A DNA stretch of 64,000 nucleotides from Fulvia fulva (taxonomy: Eukaryota > Ascomycota > Dothideomycetes > Mycosphaerellales > Mycosphaerellaceae). The notes beneath the pieces are model-generated. The model saw nothing but the letters and a program-made list of their open reading frames with translations. It was not told where the DNA came from and did no database searches. Below, in pieces: positions 23,834 through 30,900 of the stretch. The DNA is taken from NCBI RefSeq assembly GCF_020509005.1, contig NC_063016.1, forward strand, positions 4,836,001 through 4,900,000, in the 5' to 3' direction. Every line of letters starts with the position of its first letter. Positions within the stretch are counted from its first letter, which is position 1. The translations under genes were made by a program, and so were the position numbers.

Positions 23834-25097
23834 CGACAATCATTTCCTCTGTATCGTCCTGTGTCCTACTGCCCTGTGCGTCCTGGTCTACGCCTATCGG
23901 CTGTGTACTAAAGGGGAGCCGGGCCTGGTTAGATTCCCTCGCCGCAGCTAGCAGAGCACGTGGCCTCCCGTACGCCCTAGGCTGCGCATCCTTTACATCG
24001 TTCTCGGCCCTAGGGCGCTTGTGCCCGACCGCCGCTAGTTGGTTCCGGTGTGGGCTAGCCTCACGGTCGCCGTAGAATCTTGGGGCGACGGTTCTGTTTG
24101 TGATTGCCTTGTTTTTCGCTAGTTTCCGCTGTGGGCATTCCGCACTATACGATGGGTGGTGCCCCGGACAGTTCGCGCACCGTCTCGTAGTCGATGTACA
24201 GTCCCTAGACATATGGTCTCCTGCACAGTTCGAGCAGGCCTGCTTGTTTGTGCACGTGTAGGTTTGGTGTCCATACTGTTGGCATTTGAAGCATTGGAGG
24301 ACACGAAAGGATGAGGAGTGCTTTTCTACTGTCTTGAGGCTGTATTGCCAGACCAGGCCTTGTTCTATCGCTAGATCCGCCGCTTTCGCGTCTTGTAGCC
24401 ATACTATTAGCGCCGAGGCCTTCTTGCCTTCTGGCCATTTCCTATGGAGCCAAGTCGCCTTCTGGATTGGAGAGTTAAGAGTGACCGGGTTGTCCTCTTG
24501 GAGAGCGCGTAGGTGACCCTGGTTGGTTGGGTCAAACTCCTTAGGCATGTCGTGGACTAGGATCGTGAATTGTTTCGTTGAGACCTTCGCTGATGCCGCA
24601 ACCTTAGATGCCCACTGTGGCTGTGCCTCTAGGTGCCTCCTAGCAGTAGCAGAGCTAGTATAGATCTGTAGAGTGCCGTTAGACTGTTGGTTCACTGCGA
24701 CCACCCCTGGTTGGTTAATTCGTTGGGCGAGCTCCTTGTTCGATAGCTTCGCAACTTCGGCCTGGTCTTCCTTTGCTGCAATGCGGATCGTAACTGCATC
24801 GTGCGTTGGGCGGGGGCCTGGTATCGATGCCGCGACCGATGCCCAGCTATGGGGGTGTTGATTCCGGGTGGCCTTGCTAATCGCCTGGGACGTCGTCCTC
24901 ATTTCTTGTTGCCCTCGGTGATACGACAGTACAAGCGCCGTGCGTAGCTGAGTGATCATTACCTGTAGAGACCGGTAAGGGAGCTGATCGTTAGTTTCCA
25001 TGCTTTTTGCGTCCTCTATAAGTTGCTGCCAGTTGTCTTGGGGGGGCTTCGCCTGTAGGGCCGTAGGCGCCGTTAGTACCGTAGCCTGGGCTGCCAT
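23820..25097 (-). CDS. LINE-B2 ORF1: gag-like RNA-binding protein
   Basis: A 425-residue open frame starting MAAQATV. Three zinc knuckles occupy roughly residues 265-320: CFKCQQYGHQTYTC (CX2CX4HX4C), CSNCAGDHMSRDC and CANCPGHHPSYSAEC. This triple-knuckle arrangement is characteristic of LINE ORF1 proteins of the Tad/I/jockey type, which bind the element RNA to form the transposition particle. The N-terminal half has no motif I recognise. The C-terminus is acidic (EEMIVDADD) and its TAG overlaps the ORF2 start. The ATG is preceded in frame by TAG two codons upstream, which fixes the start. Copy B5 differs at only a few residues. Confidence 0.92.
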   Translation of the reverse strand: MAAQATVLTAPTALQAKPPQDNWQQLIEDAKSMETNDQLPYRSLQVMITQLRTALVLSYHRGQQEMRTTSQAISKATRNQHPHSWASVAASIPGPRPTHDAVTIRIAAKEDQAEVAKLSNKELAQRINQPGVVAVNQQSNGTLQIYTSSATARRHLEAQPQWASKVAASAKVSTKQFTILVHDMPKEFDPTNQGHLRALQEDNPVTLNSPIQKATWLHRKWPEGKKASALIVWLQDAKAADLAIEQGLVWQYSLKTVEKHSSSFRVLQCFKCQQYGHQTYTCTNKQACSNCAGDHMSRDCTSTTRRCANCPGHHPSYSAECPQRKLAKNKAITNRTVAPRFYGDREASPHRNQLAAVGHKRPRAENDVKDAQPRAYGRPRALLAAARESNQARLPFSTQPIGVDQDAQGSRTQDDTEEMIVDADD

Positions 25098-25299
25098 TGC
25101 CTAGGAGTTGCCTAATGTAGCTAGGCACCTCCGCGGCGTTTGGAGCTGAAGAAACAGGGTGAAGAGAGCTTCAAGCTGTCCAGATTGAATGGGGTAGAAC
25201 TCCCTCAGTCCTAGGGGCAGTGGCCTGCTTTTTATATCGTTAGAATGGCCTTGATAAGAGCTTTCGAATGTGTCGTGTTTTGGCGCAGAGATCGATGAT
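25098..25299 (-). promoter_or_regulatory. LINE-B2 5' UTR / presumed internal promoter
   Basis: This ~200-nt leader is conserved in all LINE-B copies, beginning ATCATCGATCTCTGCGCC in sense. Full-length LINEs carry their promoter in this region; no specific element is recognised. The leader is open in the ORF1 frame up to a conserved TAG two codons before the ATG. Confidence 0.5.
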
Positions 25300-25343
25300 T
25301 CCGTCAATGGCTAAACTCGGATCGAGTATGTTTAATAGTAAAG

Positions 25344-25500
25344 ATAGATAGTTTTAATACCTTATAATACCGTTTAGTCTATATAACGCCCTAGGGACGT
25401 TTTAGTCTTACATTAATAATACCCTAAGGGAGTTCTTAGATAACTTCGCCTCGGTATATCTCGACGACATCTTAATATTTAGTAATATCTTAGAAGAACA
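25344..25500 (+). pseudogene. Gypsy-B fragment 3: RT palm
   Basis: The translation resumes across the LINE-B2 target duplication as TRYRQF(stop)YLIIPF, then [18 protein letters not shown] and [10 protein letters not shown]. This is RT motifs 4-5 with an intact YLDD. The frame ends with LEE at 25500, where Gypsy-1 is inserted; the 5-bp duplication GAACA (25496-25500) recurs at 32723-32727. Confidence 0.85.
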
Positions 25501-25684
25501 TGTCACGGGCAGCCCGCGACCCCTCACTGTAGCTGCGTCGGCCCGGCTGAACCGCGGACCTTCTGCATCGGGTTAGCGCGGCTTGGCTTTACTTTATAAC
25601 TTCGCCGCGCCTCGCGCTCCTCTTTCGTAGCTTCGTAGAACAACAACTATCTCATTCGGACCCTATGGTACGCGCGCCCTTACA
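25501..25684 (+). repeat. Gypsy-1 5' LTR
   Basis: 184 bp, TG...CA ends, identical on reading to the 3' LTR. It contains a TATA box (TTTATAA, 25593-25599), a GC-rich stretch, TCTTTCGTAG (25621-25630) and the 9-mer GTAGAACAA (25635-25643). Confidence 0.96.
25593..25643 (+). promoter_or_regulatory. Gypsy-1 core promoter and predicted transcript 5' end
   Basis: TATA box TTTATAA lies at 25593-25599. A transcript starting ~30-40 bp downstream would begin around 25625-25635, so GTAGAACAA (25635-25643) would be at or very near the RNA 5' end. The same spacing (39-42 nt from TATA to 9-mer) holds in two other LTR families here. Confidence 0.6.
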
Positions 25685-25686
25685 GT

Positions 25687-25695
25687 TTGTTCTAC
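25687..25695 (+). promoter_or_regulatory. Gypsy-1 predicted self-priming primer-binding site
   Basis: TTGTTCTAC starts 3 nt after the LTR and is the exact complement of GTAGAACAA in the LTR. This fits the Tf1/sushi mechanism, in which the RNA 5' end rather than a tRNA primes minus-strand DNA. A hairpin (CCTTAC/GTAAGG with GATC/GATC, 25695-25726) lies directly alongside. Confidence 0.68.
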
Positions 25696-25820
25696 CTTAC
25701 TACCCAGATCGCGGATCTAGGTAAGGGACGCGTAACAACAGGAACAGACAGAACCGCAGAACTCGAGAACGCGCAGAGCCGCATCAGAACACAGAACACG
25801 GTAAGGCGCACAGCGCGCAG

Positions 25821-27947
25821 ATGCCTAGAGAACGCAACGCGGCGACACCATCAGCAGGTGGTCGCGCGCTCGTAGACAGTCAGGATACAGGCACCGTCAC
25901 GCCTCCCCCGAACCCAGACAACATGACTTCACAAACAGCGAACGGCGGCATGCGACCGCCACCTAAGCCTAAGGGCAAAAGCAAGCAGCGCACATCTCTT
26001 TTCCCCGACCTCTCCTCTTTTCCTCAGAGTCAGACACAGGACGACAACCGGCGGGTCACAGTAGACACCGGTGTCGCGCTACAACAAGAGATTGATAAAG
26101 CTTACCAGAAGGCCTTCGAGCGAGAAGAAGGTGGTGAGATTGACTTTACAGAACTGTTCGAGTTCAAGCTCGAAGAGAACCCAGGCGGCGACCCAGACGA
26201 GGTGTATCTATCACTCGACGAGGCAGAACACATTCTCGCATCCGAATACCAGAATGTCACCCCAGACAACCTCACGACCCTTGCATCCCAACACCCGAAG
26301 ACCACCCACGACTTCGTGCTACAAGCAGTCAACACGGCAATTACTAAGGGCAGACAACTCGATGTAATGGAGCGAGCCAACGACCTCCAGAACACCCAGT
26401 ACACCACGCTGTACACCGAATACGACCGCATCTACAAGATGCTGCGAAGTGAAGAGCTTGTCACACAGAAAATGGCAGCAGATCTCAAGAGCAAGAAGGA
26501 TTGCGACCCAGCTAAGTTGCAAGAGCTGGGGAAGAAATACAAGGAAGCCAACAACCTGTGCAAGCAGTTCAGCGAGATCTGCGAGAAGGAGAAGAAGAAG
26601 GCACAAGATGCTGAGGCGAAGAACCAGGCCCTACAACAAGAAGTCGATGACCTGAAGGCTCGGCTTGAGGCAGGAGACACCACACAGAACGGAGGTAGGG
26701 GCCGCTCAGGCCGCCGACCCTCTCGTTCCCGCCCACGCGAGACCTCACTCGAGCAGCTATTGCGTAGGTATCGCGAAGCTGCTGGTGGAGGGGGCGGTGG
26801 CGGTGGTGGTGATAACGATAACGATGGAGACGACGATGACCGTGGCGACAATGGCCGAGGACGTGACAACGACCGTCCGCGACCAGGACCCAACAACAGT
26901 CGTGACTCGAGAATGCGCAACACCCGCACCCAGACACCACTGGTTGACCTTCCAGAACGTCTCTTCACCATTGACCGCACCCTCACTCGCGGCATGGAGA
27001 TCGGCAAGGGTGTGCCCGACCCTAAGCACTTCAAGAACGATGACGACCCCAATTTCGACAGCTGGTACAGCAGTGTTCTCCTAAAGCTGACTGTAGCAAC
27101 CTTCCGCACTGAGGCAGATGGTCTGCGCTTCGTGTATGGGTGGACACAAGGTGATCCTCAGCGAAGCATCAAGCCGAGGATCCCTGTGCCTGGACAGCAG
27201 TCCTTCAACGAGTTCAAGACTGGAGAAGAGTTATTAGACTGGATGACACGCCAATATGGCACACGCAATGAGGGAACCAAGGCTATGGTTGACATTGCTA
27301 CCTGCAAGCAAGAACAAGGCGAAACCTTTGTAGCCTTCCATGCCCGCTACTCGAAGTTGCGCGCCTGGATGTCATGGACCGATGAGACCGAGCTCATGCT
27401 GTTCCGTAACCGACTGAACCGCAAGTACTTCATCAAGACCTTCGGCGACCGCGAAGTCGACCGCCGCCTAGACAGCATGCAAGACGTTATCGAGGAGTGC
27501 ACCGCACTGGACGAGAGTTTCTACGAGACAGATCGACTATACCCGCAGAAGGAGCGCCCCCGGGGCAATGGCAACTCGAACAGCAATGGCGGCCAGAACA
27601 ACCAGAACAACGGCAACGCAGTTGCTAGTGCCGCTGCCGGTGTAGCAGGTGCCTTGGTACAGCGCCCACTACAGTACGCTGGTACCAAGAAGAAGGAGGA
27701 TCTGCCGACACATCTACAGAACCTGCCTACGCTCAACCGTGAGCAGCGCGAAGACCTTAAGAAGCAGGGTAAGTGCTACCGCTGCCGTACAGGTTCTCAC
27801 GTGTCGACCAACCCTGAATGCCCAATGTATGGGTACGATGGCGACTATCGCCCACCGCGTCCACGCAATACCACGCCGAATCCGAACGCGAACCTCAGTT
27901 CCCTAGCCGCCGATCCGCGGCAGGGAAATGGCACGACCGCTGCCTAA
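25821..27947 (+). CDS. gag: Gypsy-1 Gag
   Basis: A 708-residue structural protein. It is the first ATG after the predicted transcript start. Residues ~215-280 are rich in charged heptads (KLQELGKKYKEANNL), a likely coiled coil. A Gly run followed by an Asp/Asn/Arg-rich stretch lies at ~323-360. The retrotransposon capsid-like domain is at ~400-540 (DPNFDSWYSS, FVAFHARYSKL). One CCHC knuckle lies near 651-666 (CYRCRTGSHVSTNPEC). Gag should form the cytoplasmic particle and bind RNA. The end overlaps pol, which is in the -1 frame, and a slippery heptamer sits seven codons before the stop. Confidence 0.93.
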   Translation: MPRERNAATPSAGGRALVDSQDTGTVTPPPNPDNMTSQTANGGMRPPPKPKGKSKQRTSLFPDLSSFPQSQTQDDNRRVTVDTGVALQQEIDKAYQKAFEREEGGEIDFTELFEFKLEENPGGDPDEVYLSLDEAEHILASEYQNVTPDNLTTLASQHPKTTHDFVLQAVNTAITKGRQLDVMERANDLQNTQYTTLYTEYDRIYKMLRSEELVTQKMAADLKSKKDCDPAKLQELGKKYKEANNLCKQFSEICEKEKKKAQDAEAKNQALQQEVDDLKARLEAGDTTQNGGRGRSGRRPSRSRPRETSLEQLLRRYREAAGGGGGGGGGDNDNDGDDDDRGDNGRGRDNDRPRPGPNNSRDSRMRNTRTQTPLVDLPERLFTIDRTLTRGMEIGKGVPDPKHFKNDDDPNFDSWYSSVLLKLTVATFRTEADGLRFVYGWTQGDPQRSIKPRIPVPGQQSFNEFKTGEELLDWMTRQYGTRNEGTKAMVDIATCKQEQGETFVAFHARYSKLRAWMSWTDETELMLFRNRLNRKYFIKTFGDREVDRRLDSMQDVIEECTALDESFYETDRLYPQKERPRGNGNSNSNGGQNNQNNGNAVASAAAGVAGALVQRPLQYAGTKKKEDLPTHLQNLPTLNREQREDLKKQGKCYRCRTGSHVSTNPECPMYGYDGDYRPPRPRNTTPNPNANLSSLAADPRQGNGTTAA

Positions 27948-30900
27948 GCGTGGTAGACAGCGGTCACCCGAACTTCCTAGGACAGAAAGAGCATGAGATT
28001 GAGAGACACGGAACGCAAGAGACGGTAACAGACTATAGTGAGGAGCTTAAGATATCGGCATGCGCACTGGATAAGCAACAGCCAGCTGTGTACCCTCACA
28101 TAGTGTTACCCGTAATGATACAACAGAGAAAGGCTCGAGGCCTTGTAGATTCTGCTTCCACCTCTCTCTTTCTTGACTGGAAATTCACACGCAAATACAC
28201 AATACCCCTGATCCCTTTGACGCAAAGCCGACGACTAACACTGGGAGATGGAACGGCCACTGCGCGGCAGATTACACACGCGGCCCCTGTAGACGTAGTC
28301 ATAGGCGATCATCACGAGCAAATGTTATGCTACGTCACCGACCTCGAATACGACATCGTCTTTGGCCTGCCGTGGCTTACAGCGCACAACCCAAACATCT
28401 TCTGGGAGACAGGCGAGGTGGCATTCAGGTCGGATTACTGCTTTGGTCACTGTCTACAGAATAAGACACCGACAACAGTGCAATCCCTGAACCACCGCGA
28501 GAAGAAGAAGCAGGCACCAGTACGGTACGGACCAGAGCCCTTCACTGGAGATGTAGCGAGCTTCACAGCAGGAGGAGCAGAGCTGAATGCCTCATCATAT
28601 GACCTGGAAGACATAGACGATGAAGAAGTGGACTGCCAGGGCGTTTCTCAACGCGCGTGGGGGATGTACGCGCACCGGCCTGGGGCTGAGTGCTTCTACA
28701 TCATGCCCACTAGGCGTGAGAGCGACGGCGGAGAGCTTAAGCTGAGTGCAATGGCTGCTGATGATCTGGACCAATTCTTGAACAAGCAGTTCAATCACAA
28801 CCCGAAGGAGAAGTTGCCGCCAATGTACCACGATATTGCGGACGCTTTCTCAGCTAAGGATCATGAAGGACTCCCACCTCACCGACTAGGCGTAGATCAT
28901 GAGATTCACATTAAGCCTGATGGTCCACAAGAGCCACCATACCGCAAGCCCTACGGCCTAGCTGAGAAGGAGAACGAGGCAGTTAAAAAATGGCTAGACG
29001 AGCAAACATCTGAAGGGAAGGTGCGGAAAGCAGGGCAAAAGACGAACCAGTCTCCTGCACCAGTGCTAGTGGTACGTAAGCCTGGAGGTGGGCTGCGTGT
29101 TTGTATCGACTACAGAGGATTGAATGCGATCACTATCAAGAACCGGTATCCGATTCCCTTGATACAAGAGACGCTCAACCGCATGCACGGCAAGAAGTAC
29201 TTCACAAAGCTGGACATTGTAGCAGCCTTCAACAAGTTACGGATAGCTGAAGGGCACGAGTGGTTGACAGCGTTTGCGACACGATACGGCATCTACGAGT
29301 GTCTAGTGTTGCCATTCGGCTTGTGCAACGGACCAGCATCGTTCCAATCATACATCAACAAGGTCTTGCAAGAACACCTAGACGACTTTGTGTCGGCCTA
29401 CCTGGATGACGTACTTATCTTCAGTGACACCTTGGAGGAGCACATTGAACACGTGCGGAAGGTTCTCACCAAGCTACGCGATGCAGGACTTACAGTGGAC
29501 ATCGACAAAAGCGAATTCCACCAACAGAAGGTGAAGTATCTTGGGCTAATCATAACCCCTGACGGCATCGAGATGGACCCCGAGAAACTCGAATGTATTC
29601 AGACATGGGAAGCTCCTGAGAACCTGAAGGATGTCCAGGCCTTCCTTGGATTTGCCAACTTCTACAGGCGATTCATCGAAGCATTTTCGCGCATATCTGC
29701 TCCTCTCACAAACCTGACCAAGTCGGACGGACCAAGCAATCACAAGAACAGAAGGATTCAATGGTCACTAGATTGCCAACGAGCCTTTGACAATTTGAAA
29801 GCTGCGTTCAGCAAAGCCGGCATGCTCGCACATTACGTGCCAGGCAGGGAAACAGTAATAGAGACAGATTCTTCAGATTTTGTGAACGCCGGCGTGCTTT
29901 CGCAGTATGACGAGAATGGTGTGCTACATCCTGTGGCCTTCTACTCGAAGAAGTTGAGTCCACAGGAGTGCAATTATGAAATCTATGATAAGGAACTGTT
30001 AGCCATCATCAAGGCTTTTGAGGAATGGAGACCCGAGCTCGCCTGCGAGGCAGATGATGAGGACTCACAGCCAGTCAAGATTTACACCGACCACAAGAAC
30101 CTGGAATACTTCATGACGACAAAGCAGCTAAATCGGCGACAAGCGCGTTGGGCTGAGTTCTTGTCACAGTTCAACTTCAAGATAATATACCGTCCAGGAC
30201 TTCAAGGTACAAAGCCAGACAGCCTGACGAGACGCAGCCAGGACCTTCCGCAGGGGGTGGACGACCCTCGGAACCAGCATCAGCATCAGACATTGCTGCC
30301 TCCTAAGCGATTCCTTAAGATTGCCTCACTACAGGCAACAGTAGAAGATGCGCCGGAAGAAGAGGAACCAGTACCGCTAAACCCTGAAGCTGAAGAGTTT
30401 ATGCCTACAGAACGAGATGCGCCTACTGAACAACCGGCGACGCGTGAAAGTCAGCGGGAAGCCGAACTCGAGTATCGAATGTCGACGGCGTACGTAACCG
30501 ATAACGAGCTCAAGACCGCGATTAAGGACCTGCAGAAAGACCGCACTCCTACACTGCTACAGAGAGCGAAGATTCACCCAGCACACTGCAAAGTGGATGG
30601 CGACCTGCTATATGTTCGAAACCAATACGACGGCTGGAGCTTATGGGTACCAAATGACCAAGCTTTACAGACCAGGATAATCAAGATAAACCATGACGCT
30701 CCAGCAGCAGGCCATCCAGGACGAGCTCGCACTTATGAACTCGTAGCACGTGAATTCTACTGGCCTGGATTAGCGAGATCCGTGCGCAGATACACCGCGA
30801 ATTGCCGCACCTGCCGTACAACAAAATCTCTGCACTCCCAGCCACTAGGATTACTACAGCCACTTCCTGTTCCAGATCGGCCTTGGAAACACATTGCAGT

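Larger units (their letters stand above)
20330..25343 (-). mobile_element. LINE-B copy B2, intact Tad-like LINE
   Basis: A full-length, un-RIPed minus-strand LINE: (TCTA)n 3' tail (TAGATAGA at 20330-20352 on the plus strand), 3' UTR, ORF2, ORF1 and a ~200-nt 5' UTR. It is flanked by a 16-bp duplication (20314-20329, 25344-25359) in Gypsy-B. The conserved 5' end lies near 25299; the next 44 nt (25300-25343) are filler not found in the other copies. All landmarks are offset by exactly 24,831 from copy B5, so no indel separates them. Both ORFs are open, so this copy may be competent for transposition. Confidence 0.95.

Noticed and set aside
23834..23839. Start of LINE-B ORF2 at 23839 (and 48670)
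   Set aside because: That codon is TTG; the first ATG in frame is two codons downstream.
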